Assembly (NCBI GenBank): GCA_965370805.1
Contig: CBDUVZ010000006.1
Coordinates: forward strand, 1-51,951
Reading direction: 5' to 3'
Length of the DNA stretch: 51,951 bases
Source of the DNA: CBDUVZ01 sp965370805
GTDB lineage: Bacteria; Hydrothermota; Tepidihabitantia; Tepidihabitantales; Tepidihabitantaceae
Position 1 is the stretch's first letter, and every line of letters starts with the position of its first letter. This document shows, one piece after another, positions 23,259-31,378 of the stretch. A model generated the notes under the pieces. It worked only from the letters and a program-made list of their open reading frames with translations. It was not told the origin of the DNA and made no database searches. The translations under genes were made by a program, and so were the position numbers.

Positions 23259-24011
23259 TTACCGAAGCAGCTTGAGGCTGCCGGCGGCGATTCCGGCGCG
23301 GGCGATGTCTTCCGGGGTCGTGTTGTACATGCTGACCCGGGTCTTGATGAAGTCACAACCCGCTTCCTTGTAGCAGTGGCGGACGAACGTGCTGCAGAAC
23401 ATCGCATGCTGGTCCCGGTACGGATTCGGCAACCACTGTTTCCTGGTGGCAATTGCCAGCCACGTTCCCACCAGGCCTCCAACCGGGTAGAGCAGTTGTT
23501 CATTGACGAGCTGCAGGGCTGTGGCGAAGATGAGTTCCCGCTGTTTCCGGGAAGGTCGGAAGTCGATTATCGCAGCCCGGTCGACCAGGTTCCGGCACCA
23601 TTTGCCGACCCAGTTTTCCTGGGCACCATCGTGGAGGCGAAGGTGGGCCGCATCGCCGCTGATGTCGCTCTCGAAGATGTACGGGCTCTTGTGGAGCGTT
23701 CGGCCCGGCCCGTGAAGGTCAGGCCGCAGTTCCCCGAGAACGAAGCAGTGGGACCAGAACGACGGCTTGCCGTCCGTGGTCAGCGGCTTCTGGGCCTCCC
23801 TGATGGCGCGGCTGACCGGGTCCGTCGCTCCGACCAGGCCGATGAGTCCGGGCTTGAAGCCGGCGGTGAAGAAGTCGAGCAACTCCTGGTTCAGTTCCTT
23901 CCGGGTTTTCGCGGCTGCGCGCTGTGCCTTTCGCTTCGTCTTGAATTCTTCAATGCGCTCGATCGATGCCTGCCGGATTCTTGAAGGTGCGACAACAAGG
24001 CGTCGTTTCAC
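23259..24011 (-). CDS. Permuted papain-like amidase (YiiX/YaeF, C92-like)
   Basis: 250 residues from GTG 24011, chosen for the GAGGAGG 4-5 nt upstream. An N-terminal basic helical stretch (about 10-48) precedes the enzyme domain. WSHCFVLGE with His88, IFESDISG with Glu114 and FCSTFVRHCY with Cys206 give the circularly permuted NlpC/P60 order (His first, Cys last). Relatives act on amide or thioester bonds of lipids or peptides. It is last in a phasin-UbiB-amidase run; the targets are not known. Confidence 0.75.
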   Translation of the reverse strand: MKRRLVVAPSRIRQASIERIEEFKTKRKAQRAAAKTRKELNQELLDFFTAGFKPGLIGLVGATDPVSRAIREAQKPLTTDGKPSFWSHCFVLGELRPDLHGPGRTLHKSPYIFESDISGDAAHLRLHDGAQENWVGKWCRNLVDRAAIIDFRPSRKQRELIFATALQLVNEQLLYPVGGLVGTWLAIATRKQWLPNPYRDQHAMFCSTFVRHCYKEAGCDFIKTRVSMYNTTPEDIARAGIAAGSLKLLR

Positions 24012-24111
24012 TTTTTCCTCCTCGACCACACTGACCTGGCTATGGGGATTCTGTTCTCGACTGCGGTTGCGCCGGTGACCCGGGTCCAACCGTGTCCTGT
24101 CCGGATTCCTT

Positions 24112-25845
24112 CTATTCCTTCCGACCGCCGCGCAGGACCGTGTAGAGCAGCCATAGACCGAGTAGTCCGGCCAGTACGAATCCGGCAATGCCGATAATCG
24201 GGACCAGCATTCTGAGCCCGGTCGGGGCCGCGACCACGAGCAGGGACGCGCCGACGATGATTGCGGCCAGGACAATCGCCGCGGAGAGCTGGTTTGTGGA
24301 GCGTTCCACTCCGCGTGTCACGTCGCGCAGTTCCGTGCGGTCGAGGGTGAACTTGATCTCGCCCCGCCGGAGGAACTCGATAATCGTCCGGGCGTCCGCG
24401 GGCAGGTGGCGGAGCAGGGCTTCGATATCGGCCCGGGACCGGGTCAGGGTTCGCAGCCAACTGTGTGGTCCGAATCGACGCCAGCCCAGTTTCTCTAAGA
24501 AGGGCCGCATTTCCTCGACGAAGTTGAACTCCGGACAGAGCAGGAGGCCGGTGCCTTCGACCGTGGCCAGCCCGCGCATCAGGGTCGTCAGTTCGGACCG
24601 GACCGACAGTTGGTGCTCGCGCGTGACAACCAGCAGGTCCTTCAGTACCTGGCCGAACGCGACCTGTTTCAACTCGACGCCGTAGTAGCGGTCGAGCAAG
24701 TCCTGGATGTCGTTCCGCAGCCGCGCTTCGTCGACCCGGTTGGCGGTGCCGCTCATCTGCAGTAACAGCCGGACGATTGTATCGGACCGCTTCTGGTACG
24801 CAGCCAGGAGCAGGTCGATGAGTTGCTCGCGGGTGTCCTCGTCGATGCGACTGTACATGCCGAAGTCGAAGATGCCGAGCCGTTGGTTCTTGAGCGCGAC
24901 CTGGTTGCCCGGGTGCGGGTCGACCTGGAAGAACCCGTGCTCGAAGACCATCGCGAGATACGCACGGCAGCCGGTTCCGGCGACCGCCATCCGGTCGATG
25001 CCGGCCCGGTCCAGTGCGGCGACGTCGGAGACCTTGATGCCGTCAACGTATTCCATGGTCAGTACGCGGTTGCCGCAGTAATCCCAGAATATCCGGGGGA
25101 CGACGACGTCCTCGTTAGACTCGAAGTTCCGGCGGCAGATGTCGCAGTTCTGTCCCTCGCGGACGTAGTCCAGTTCCTGGCGCAGGCTGCGGCCGAGTTC
25201 GCGTACCAGCCCGGTCGGGTTGTAGAGCGCGTATTCCGGGGCCCGGCGTTCGGCGAGCCGCGCCATCCGTTCCATGATGGCAAGGTCGCCTTCGATGATT
25301 TCGCGGATGTCGGGCCGCTGGACCTTGACCGCCACGTCCTCGCCGGTCTTGAGCCGGGCACGATGTACCTGGGCCAGCGAGGCCGCGGCAACCGGTTCGG
25401 GGTCGAATTCCGCGAAGACGTCGCTTGCCGGTCTGCCGAGGTCTTCGGCGATGGTCCGGAGTACTTCCTCTGCAGGCATCCCCGGAACCCGGTCCTGGAG
25501 TTCGGACAGGGCACCAAGGTAGTCGGGCGGCAGCGAGTCGGGCCGGGTGGAAAGCAGTTGTCCGAGCTTGACGAATGTCGGGCCGAGTTCGATCAGGGCC
25601 CGGGTCAGGCGCTGGGGCCGGCTGAGCGCGGTTACTTCGCGAGACGGCCGGAGTCTGCGAGTCAGCCGTTCGCGGAGACCGGCGATTGAGTCAAGCCCGA
25701 GCCGGGCTCCGATCTCGGCAAATCCGTACTTCGCCAGGACGCGGACGATAAACCCGAGCCGGACGGTTTCCCGCTGGAAGCGGCCCCATCCCAGGAGCTT
25801 GAACAGGCCGGCGCGGCTGCTACTCGGCCGGCTTCTGTTCGGCAA
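24112..25845 (-). CDS. UbiB/ABC1 (ADCK) family atypical kinase
   Basis: About 577 residues. Family motifs are in order: the N-terminal KLGQLLSTRPDSLP, the Ala-rich loop PEPVAAASLAQVHRA, lysine VAVKVQRPD, catalytic FFQVDPHPGNQVAL and metal-binding LGIFDFGMYS. The last about 55 residues form two membrane helices followed by GGRKE. Bacterial members support quinone biosynthesis, but no ubi/men genes are nearby. The start is uncertain: TTG 25845 (overlapping the phasin gene) is the nearest in-frame candidate, ATG 25914 is less likely, and the recognisable domain begins near 25805. Confidence 0.9.
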   Translation of the reverse strand: MPNRSRPSSSRAGLFKLLGWGRFQRETVRLGFIVRVLAKYGFAEIGARLGLDSIAGLRERLTRRLRPSREVTALSRPQRLTRALIELGPTFVKLGQLLSTRPDSLPPDYLGALSELQDRVPGMPAEEVLRTIAEDLGRPASDVFAEFDPEPVAAASLAQVHRARLKTGEDVAVKVQRPDIREIIEGDLAIMERMARLAERRAPEYALYNPTGLVRELGRSLRQELDYVREGQNCDICRRNFESNEDVVVPRIFWDYCGNRVLTMEYVDGIKVSDVAALDRAGIDRMAVAGTGCRAYLAMVFEHGFFQVDPHPGNQVALKNQRLGIFDFGMYSRIDEDTREQLIDLLLAAYQKRSDTIVRLLLQMSGTANRVDEARLRNDIQDLLDRYYGVELKQVAFGQVLKDLLVVTREHQLSVRSELTTLMRGLATVEGTGLLLCPEFNFVEEMRPFLEKLGWRRFGPHSWLRTLTRSRADIEALLRHLPADARTIIEFLRRGEIKFTLDRTELRDVTRGVERSTNQLSAAIVLAAIIVGASLLVVAAPTGLRMLVPIIGIAGFVLAGLLGLWLLYTVLRGGRKE

Positions 25846-26143
25846 GTTTCTCTTCGAGTTCCTGAATGCGTTGCTGCAGTTGCTCCATGTCTTCGCGCGT
25901 GGCCAGGCCGGCACTGGACAGATGCCGGGTGACGTTTCTGTCTACCATACTGGTGGTTTCGGCTCGGACCCGCTCGGCTCGCTCCTGGAGGTCTTTGATC
26001 AGGCCGTCGGCTTCGGGCTTGGCGAGCTCGCCTTTTTCCACCATGCTGTCAACGAACGACTTGATGCCGTCAGCGGTTGTTGTGGCGGCACCGAACGCGA
26101 AAAGCAGCATCCGGTGCAGAGGGCCATGTTGTGTGTCGGTCAT
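25820..26143 (-). CDS. Phasin-family helical protein
   Basis: 107 residues. An apolar N-terminal part (MLLFAFGAATTTADGIKSFVD) is followed by a long amphipathic helix and a C-terminal coiled coil with leucine heptads (DMEQLQQRIQELEEKLAEQ), the pattern of polyhydroxyalkanoate granule-type phasins. GGGAGCGGAA precedes ATG 26143. Proteins like this are often encoded beside UbiB kinases, as here, even where no PHA synthase exists. It overlaps the ubiB frame. Confidence 0.75.
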   Translation of the reverse strand: MTDTQHGPLHRMLLFAFGAATTTADGIKSFVDSMVEKGELAKPEADGLIKDLQERAERVRAETTSMVDRNVTRHLSSAGLATREDMEQLQQRIQELEEKLAEQKPAE

Positions 26144-26304
26144 TTCCGCTCCCTGGTTTGCTGGATGGGGTGAGGGTGTGATGTTATGACACATACCGAT
26201 TCTTCCTGTTCGGAAACCGTGTGCGTCACTGCCTTTTTAGACTCGGTGAGTTGCCGGGTGGATTCGCGTCCGGGCAGGCATCGGCGAAACGGCCGGGAAT
26301 GAAA

Positions 26305-26328
26305 GCGGGGCACCGATTGGTGCCCCGC
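26305..26328 (-). terminator. Repeated terminator-like hairpin, copy 2, end of the membrane-protein operon
   Basis: GCGGGGCACC and GGTGCCCCGC form a perfect 10-bp stem with a four-base loop. On the minus strand it lies 20 nt after the stop of the 26348 gene and is followed by TTTCATTCC. It marks the end of the five-gene cluster. The sequence around it is shared with 20770-20806. Confidence 0.65.
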
Positions 26329-26347
26329 AATGGTCATGATGGCCCGG

Positions 26348-27010
26348 TCAGTGCAGCAGTCCGAGCCAGTCCCCGAGCAGGAATTGGAGCCGGCCGATGA
26401 ACAGCGAGATTCGGGCCATGACCGTGTACCCGAACGAAGCGCCGAACCCGACCATAATGAAGATGATGCCGACCCGGCTTATCGGTTTGAGGATTCCCTT
26501 CTGCTCGGCGGAGAAGAAGAAGTAGGTGACCGTGGCGATGACCCCCAGTGCGATGATGATTGCCCAGATGCCGAGTTGCCAGCCGGGACCGGCGAGTGAG
26601 TCGGCAAAACTGGCCCGGGTGACGATAGTGGCCCTGAGCTGCTGTATAATCTGGGCGTCGATGGCGCGGGGGATATAGGCGCCAGAGGAGTAGCCCAGGA
26701 TAACCGCAATCGGTATCCGCACCAGCCAGGAAACTTTGGGTATGAAGCGTGTGAAGTAGAGCGCGCCGATAATCGCGATGGCGATGAGCCAGAGCTTCTC
26801 GCCGCTGGCGACCGGGTCAATCAGGTTGGGAACCAGCACCCGGTGCCAGGTGAAAGTAATGAAATAGCCGTTGGCGACCCCGACGAACAGGTGCTCGGCG
26901 AAGCGGTAGAACGGGTTTTCTTTGTACAGGAACGAAAAGACTGCAAGCGTCAGGATGGCCGCAACCCAGACCCAGATCCCTTCAGGCGTCAGAGGATTGG
27001 CGATGTTCAT
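26348..27010 (-). CDS. Multi-pass membrane protein, fifth gene of the DUF6754-like cluster
   Basis: 220 residues with about six membrane helices and short loops. It contains HLFVGVANGYFITFTWHRV early on and ends in LLGDWLGLLH. AGGAGGAAGAA precedes its ATG, which overlaps the stop of the preceding gene (ATGA). No family recognised. The tight coupling with four other membrane proteins argues that it is a subunit of one complex. Confidence 0.78.
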   Translation of the reverse strand: MNIANPLTPEGIWVWVAAILTLAVFSFLYKENPFYRFAEHLFVGVANGYFITFTWHRVLVPNLIDPVASGEKLWLIAIAIIGALYFTRFIPKVSWLVRIPIAVILGYSSGAYIPRAIDAQIIQQLRATIVTRASFADSLAGPGWQLGIWAIIIALGVIATVTYFFFSAEQKGILKPISRVGIIFIMVGFGASFGYTVMARISLFIGRLQFLLGDWLGLLH

Positions 27011-27918
27011 TTCTTCCTCCTGCGGGACATGAAGAAGGCGATGTTGCCGATGATGAGGAATATCATGATGGCGATATGGGCCGAAGTCTGCGAAGACATC
27101 GCTTCGGTTGCCATGCGCCGGCCGGTCATATCGAGGTCCAGTTCATCCATCTTGTCGGCGACCAGTTGTTCGTATTCGGCGGCGCCTTTCATGCCGGCCA
27201 GCATACCGGTGAACTGACCGGAATGAAGGTAGGGGTAGAAGTCGGCCGCGGATACCGCGGTGATGCCGCACCCGAGGTGGACGTCGAACTGCGTGTGGGC
27301 ATAGGTAATCCAGGAGAGCGGGACCGAAGAGGCGGCAATCGACACCACGATGCCCATGTCGTCGTAGTTCTTCAGCCCCTGCATTATCGGCAGCGACTCG
27401 GTCGTGTGGCCGTAGTAGTCGATCGGGAAGACATCGGTGATGCGCTCGCCCATACCGAGGAGAACGGTGATGAACGGGGTGGTCCAGCCCCAGAAGACGT
27501 AGTCCCGGCCGTAGATTATCGAGTCCTCGTGCGTCGTGGCGACGGAGTTGAATTCCTCGGTGACCTGGCGGATGGCATTCTCGCCGAGGCCGAGGCTCAG
27601 GACGGTGGCAACGCAGAGGATGCCCACTTTCCGTTTGGTGGCGAAAGCATGGCGCAGAAGCGATATCGCCATCGGGTGAAGCTCAGGTTCGGTATCGGGG
27701 GTATAGTCAATCGAGATGACCAGGGCCTTCTCTTCCGGCATGGTGTCGATGTAGTTGAACAGCATCCGCACCGGGGGCATCGCTTCCGGCTTGATTGCGA
27801 ACGGGTACAGGAGCGGTATCATCACGACCAGCCAGATGACGACGTAGAGCCAGCGGCGGTCGATCTTGAGCAGCTTATCCCAGAAGCTCCGTTTCTCGGC
27901 GCCGTCCTGCGTCGTCAT
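27007..27918 (-). CDS. Membrane protein with large extracytoplasmic domain, fourth gene of the DUF6754-like cluster
   Basis: 303 residues. One membrane helix near each end (about 22-41 and 279-298), with RRRKK after the second, encloses a domain of about 235 residues. That domain has alternating strands and helices (KALVISIDYTPD, KVGILCVATVLS, MGIVVSIAAS), suggesting an alpha/beta fold outside the cytoplasm. I do not recognise it. Its start overlaps the upstream stop (ATGA), as does its stop with the next start. Confidence 0.78.
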   Translation of the reverse strand: MTTQDGAEKRSFWDKLLKIDRRWLYVVIWLVVMIPLLYPFAIKPEAMPPVRMLFNYIDTMPEEKALVISIDYTPDTEPELHPMAISLLRHAFATKRKVGILCVATVLSLGLGENAIRQVTEEFNSVATTHEDSIIYGRDYVFWGWTTPFITVLLGMGERITDVFPIDYYGHTTESLPIMQGLKNYDDMGIVVSIAASSVPLSWITYAHTQFDVHLGCGITAVSAADFYPYLHSGQFTGMLAGMKGAAEYEQLVADKMDELDLDMTGRRMATEAMSSQTSAHIAIMIFLIIGNIAFFMSRRRKK

Positions 27919-28592
27919 TTGCCACCTCCGCCGAGCCAGCCCCGTTCAATGCCGAGGATAATCTTGAGCGAAGTGGCGATTGTGCCGAGGCCGACGCCGA
28001 ACATGATGCCACGTTTGGCCGCGGTATTGGGTACGGTCAGTATCCATTCCGCGAAGGCAGGCAGCGGTTTGATGAGCATCCGGCCGAGCGGAACCGCGCC
28101 CAGCATCAGGATGAAAGCGGCGACGAGCAGCAGGGTGGCTTCGAAGTTCCGTGCCCGGAACGCCCGGTATGCGGCTGAGGTCATGAAGAAGGCGAGCAGC
28201 GCGAACATCGTGGCTCCAAGTGGAATCATGATGTTGTCATAGATCGTCTGGATGTGGAATTGCGCGAGGAAGCCGCCGGCCGCGCCCCGGAACAGGAACC
28301 CGGGTGATTCGGGATTGATGCCGCCGAACAACCCGAGGATTGCCGTGATTGCGAGGGTGAGCAGGGTAACGTAGCTGAAAGGCCAGTGCTCGGCCTTGCG
28401 CTTGATCTTGACCCAGTGGTGGCGGATAATCGACCCGACACCGAGCACCAGGCTGAACGCAGTGATGATGCGGACTACGTCGTTACGCATCGTCGTGTCG
28501 ACGTTCTGGACAATCGGATGCGGGATAACGAACGCGACCGCCGCGAAGATGCCCAGAATCAGCACGATCATCAGTGGAAGTCGTCTCTTCAC
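27915..28592 (-). CDS. Multi-pass membrane protein, third gene of the DUF6754-like cluster
   Basis: 225 residues with about six helices, starting with MKRRLPLMIVLILGIFAAV and ending in GGGGK. Two longer loops (about 60-70 with HHWVKIKRK, and about 95-120) are exposed. GTG 28592 has AAGGAGA 4-5 nt upstream and lies 9 nt after the stop of the DUF6754-like gene. Unrecognised. Confidence 0.75.
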   Translation of the reverse strand: MKRRLPLMIVLILGIFAAVAFVIPHPIVQNVDTTMRNDVVRIITAFSLVLGVGSIIRHHWVKIKRKAEHWPFSYVTLLTLAITAILGLFGGINPESPGFLFRGAAGGFLAQFHIQTIYDNIMIPLGATMFALLAFFMTSAAYRAFRARNFEATLLLVAAFILMLGAVPLGRMLIKPLPAFAEWILTVPNTAAKRGIMFGVGLGTIATSLKIILGIERGWLGGGGK

Positions 28593-28601
28593 ATCGTCTC
28601 C

Positions 28602-29693
28602 TTAGAACAGATTCAGCACCGGGATATCTACGGCCAGCGCAAGGATGGTGAGGGTTATGATCATGGCGAGGACGAGCAGCTTGGAGTAATCCTGGCCCTT
28701 GATGGCACCGAGCAGCAGCGGCTCGCGGGAGATGTAGGCGGACGCCGCGTATAGCTCTTCGCCAATCAGGGTGTAGTCGCAGGCGGCGATGAAGAACGGG
28801 AGCTGGTGGATGGCGTCGGTAGCGGCAATCTGGATGGCGCCGGTGGTAGCGCCGGTCTCGGCCAGAATCAGCGATTCGGCCCAGAACATACCGATGAAGA
28901 AGTTGGTAGCCGGCCGGTCCCGGACCATGATGCCGTTGACTGCGGCGGTGTAGGCGAATTGCTGGGTCGTCACGAAGAAGACCATGTCCTGGTTGAACGC
29001 GTCAGGCCGGCCGGCAGTGGTGTACGATTCCTTGACTATTTCGCGGGCAACGGTGAAGACAATCGGGTCGCGCAGCGGCACCACCAGCGGGGTGCCGAAC
29101 TTGGCGGTTTTCTTGGCGACTTCGCCGAGGATGTTGAGCGAGGCGATAGTCGCGACGTCGGCGATCGAGGAGAGGCCGGGGACGTAGAGAATCGGACGGC
29201 CCATCTCGGTGGCGCGGCCGAGCGCCTCCTCCACCGCATCGAGGCCGGCGATGCGGCGAATGAACAGCTTCGAGCCTCTCTTTGCCAGGAAGGTGAACAG
29301 CACGATAAGGAAGGTGAAGATGGTGGTGCCGATGATAGTGCGCCAGCGGTCGGTGTTGAACCACTGGGGCGAGCTGGCGGCGTATCCCGAAGGCCCGGAC
29401 TCAGCGGTTTCGGTCTCGGAAACGGCCAGCACCCGGTATCGGTACTCGACACCGTCTTCGACTTCGCAGTCCGAGTACTCGTTTGTCCTGCGGCCCACGG
29501 TAGCCAGACTGTCCCATTCGGTGCTGCGGTCAGCCTGGCGGAGCACACGGTAGTTGATGATTTCCGGGTCGGACGCCGGAGTCCAGGTTACGGCAATCTC
29601 CTGTCCGTCATCGTTGGGAGCATCCCGGGCGATGACGTCCGTCGGTGGGTTCAGGCCGGACAGGACCAGGCACAGACTCAAAGCCAAGAGCAT
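28602..29693 (-). CDS. Fibronectin III plus DUF6754-like membrane protein, copy 2
   Basis: 363 residues. A signal-like N-terminus (1-19) precedes a fibronectin type III-like domain (about 20-105, with VTWTPASDPEIINYRVLRQ). A membrane helix (118-137) follows, then a conserved cytoplasmic domain (AVEEALGRATEMGRPILYVPG through SREPLLLGAIKGQDYSKLL) and a C-terminal helix (338-356). The conserved part resembles what I know as DUF6754, tentatively. It is clearly paralogous to the protein encoded at 29814-30902. GGGAGGACATGAT precedes the ATG. Confidence 0.82.
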   Translation of the reverse strand: MLLALSLCLVLSGLNPPTDVIARDAPNDDGQEIAVTWTPASDPEIINYRVLRQADRSTEWDSLATVGRRTNEYSDCEVEDGVEYRYRVLAVSETETAESGPSGYAASSPQWFNTDRWRTIIGTTIFTFLIVLFTFLAKRGSKLFIRRIAGLDAVEEALGRATEMGRPILYVPGLSSIADVATIASLNILGEVAKKTAKFGTPLVVPLRDPIVFTVAREIVKESYTTAGRPDAFNQDMVFFVTTQQFAYTAAVNGIMVRDRPATNFFIGMFWAESLILAETGATTGAIQIAATDAIHQLPFFIAACDYTLIGEELYAASAYISREPLLLGAIKGQDYSKLLVLAMIITLTILALAVDIPVLNLF

Positions 29694-29767
29694 ATCATGT
29701 CCTCCCGGGGAAGCCGGTCACAAGGAACAGGGCAGCCATCTCAGTCGGAATTCTCTCGATGGGGCCG

Positions 29768-29795
29768 AGTTTATTGGAATCCGACTCCAAGTCAA
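29768..29795 (-). promoter_or_regulatory. Internal promoter between the two DUF6754-like paralogs
   Basis: On the minus strand TTGACT (29795-29790) and TAAACT (29773-29768) with 16-bp spacing, in the 120-nt gap between the paralogs. It would let copy 2 and the three following genes be expressed apart from copy 1. Confidence 0.55.
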
Positions 29796-29813
29796 CATCT
29801 CCGGGGTTTCGAG

Positions 29814-30902
29814 CTAGAAGATGGCCTGCACCGGCAGGCTGAAAGCCAGAGCCAGGGCCGACGCGACGACGATAGCCGCGACGATTATGAGCTTGGCATA
29901 GTCCTGGCCTTTGATTGCGCCCATGAGCAGCGGTTCGCGGGAGATGTAAGCGGACGCGGCGTAGAGTTCCTCGCCGATCAGGGTGTAGTCGCAGGCGGTG
30001 ATGAAGAACGGGAGCTGGGCGACCGCGTCGGTGCCCGCAATCTGGACAGCGCCGGTAGTCGCGCCGGTCTCGGCCAGAATCAGCGACTCGGCCCAGAACA
30101 TCCCGATGAAGAAATTGGTGGCCGGTTTCTCCCGCGTCATGATTCCATCGACCCCGGCGGCGTAAGCGAATTGCTGGTTGGCGAGGAAGTAGACGGAGCC
30201 GGAATCGAACGCGTCAGGTCTGCCGGCCGTGATGTAGCTCTCCTTGACCGTTTCCAGCGCGACGGTGTAGACTATCGGGTCGGCGCACGGCACGTTGATC
30301 GGCGTGCCGAACTTGGCGGTTTTCTTGGCGACTTCACCGAGGATGTTGAGCGAGGCGATGGTGGCGACGTCGTCGATGACCGAGAGGCCGGGGACGTAGA
30401 GGACCATTCGACCCATCTCAGTGGCACGGCCGAGCGCTTCTTCAACCGCATCCAGGCCGGCAATACGACGGATGAAGAGCTTCGAGCCTTTCTTCGCCAG
30501 GTAGGTGAACAGCCCGATGAGAAAGGTGAAGAGGACCGTACCGATGATGCTGCGCCAGCGGTTCGGGTTGAACCACTGGGGCGAACTCGCAATCCAGCCA
30601 CTCGGCTCTGATTCGGCCGTTGCGGTCTCGCTGCGCGCCACGACCCGGTAACGGTAGTCGGCGCCGTCGGTGACTTCATCGTCGTCGTACGATGATGCGA
30701 TTGGTCCGAGCAGTGCCCTGCTGGTCCAGGAATCGGACCGGGTCTGCCGGAACAGTTCGTAGCCGGTCAGGTCGGGCGATTCGACCGGGCCCCAGGTAAT
30801 GAGAATCTCGCCGCCGCCGTCTCCCGGGCTGTCACGGGCGACAACGTCAACCGGCGGGCTGAGAACGGACACGAGCAATGACAAGCTCAGCGCAAACAGC
30901 AC
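29814..30902 (-). CDS. Fibronectin III plus DUF6754-like membrane protein, copy 1
   Basis: 362 residues with the same layout as the gene at 28602-29693: signal-like N-terminus, fibronectin III-like domain, helix, conserved cytoplasmic domain and C-terminal helix. By eye the cytoplasmic half is nearly the same in both, while the fibronectin part and the final helix (VQAIF end) differ much more, so the pair could form a heteromer with different external contacts. GTG 30902 has GAGAGGAG about 6 nt upstream. Function unknown. Confidence 0.82.
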   Translation of the reverse strand: MLFALSLSLLVSVLSPPVDVVARDSPGDGGGEILITWGPVESPDLTGYELFRQTRSDSWTSRALLGPIASSYDDDEVTDGADYRYRVVARSETATAESEPSGWIASSPQWFNPNRWRSIIGTVLFTFLIGLFTYLAKKGSKLFIRRIAGLDAVEEALGRATEMGRMVLYVPGLSVIDDVATIASLNILGEVAKKTAKFGTPINVPCADPIVYTVALETVKESYITAGRPDAFDSGSVYFLANQQFAYAAGVDGIMTREKPATNFFIGMFWAESLILAETGATTGAVQIAGTDAVAQLPFFITACDYTLIGEELYAASAYISREPLLMGAIKGQDYAKLIIVAAIVVASALALAFSLPVQAIF

Positions 30903-30944
30903 GAAATCTCCTCTCCAGATTCTCGGACCGGACGAAAGAAGTGT

Positions 30945-30972
30945 ATCTTAGTCATGTTCCGGGTTTCGACAA
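30945..30972 (-). promoter_or_regulatory. Promoter of the DUF6754-like cluster
   Basis: On the minus strand TTGTCG (30972-30967) and TAAGAT (30950-30945) with 16-bp spacing, giving a leader of about 36 nt before GTG 30902. Confidence 0.55.
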
Positions 30973-31019
30973 AAGCGAGTCTAGTCGAATCCCTGTCCGA
31001 GTCAATCCTTCGGCTGGCC

Positions 31020-31080
31020 CCCTTCCGTCTTCGGCCTTCCGTCTCGAACCCTTGGACCCTTGAATCCTAGAACCCTTTCC
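31020..31080. repeat. CCGTCT and GAACCCTT word repeats
   Basis: CTTCCGTCTTCGGCCTTCCG followed by CGAACCCTTGGACCCTTGAA and TAGAACCC: internally repetitive words of the kind seen in the tRNA-Pro leader. They end just before the 12-bp array. Confidence 0.6.
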
Positions 31081-31091
31081 GTGCATCTAGC

Positions 31092-31331
31092 CTGACAGCT
31101 AAGCCGAGTTCTAGGCTGACGAGTAAAGCCACTTCTATCCTGACATCTACGCTGACAACTATCCCGACATTTATCCTGACAGTTATGCCGACAACTACGC
31201 TGACAACTGTGCTGACAAGTACGCCGACAGCTAGCGCGACATTTATCTTGACAACTATGCCGACAACTGTGCTGACAGCTACGCTGACAAGTACGCTGAC
31301 AAATACGCCGACAAGTACGCTGACAACTAGG
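31092..31331. repeat. 12-bp-period minisatellite array 1 (20 units)
   Basis: Twenty consecutive 12-bp units in strict register with consensus close to CYGACAACTACG. The GACA core and the TA at positions 8-9 are nearly fixed, while positions 6-7 and 10-12 vary. Units 5-20 are well conserved and the first four more decayed. Because the period is a multiple of three, long frames stay open on both strands: plus (Thr-rich, L-T-T-x) and minus (Cys every fourth residue, C-Q-x-x). Neither frame shows codon-third-position wobble, so I treat the array as non-coding. Confidence 0.9.
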
Positions 31332-31362
31332 CCGAAAGGGGACCCGGGGGGTGACGGGGGGG

Positions 31363-31378
31363 CTGCCCCATGGGGCAG
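31363..31378. other. Perfect 16-bp palindrome
   Basis: CTGCCCCATGGGGCAG is a perfect palindrome 31 bp after array 1. It could be a hairpin or protein site. Between here and 31874 I see no gene, only fragments such as CCGGGGACATAA (about 31508) and ATTATGTCCCCG (about 31759) that match the ends of the elements described below. Confidence 0.6.

Noticed and set aside
31092..31331. CRISPR array
   Set aside because: The unit is 12 bp with no spacer/repeat alternation and no cas genes are in the window.
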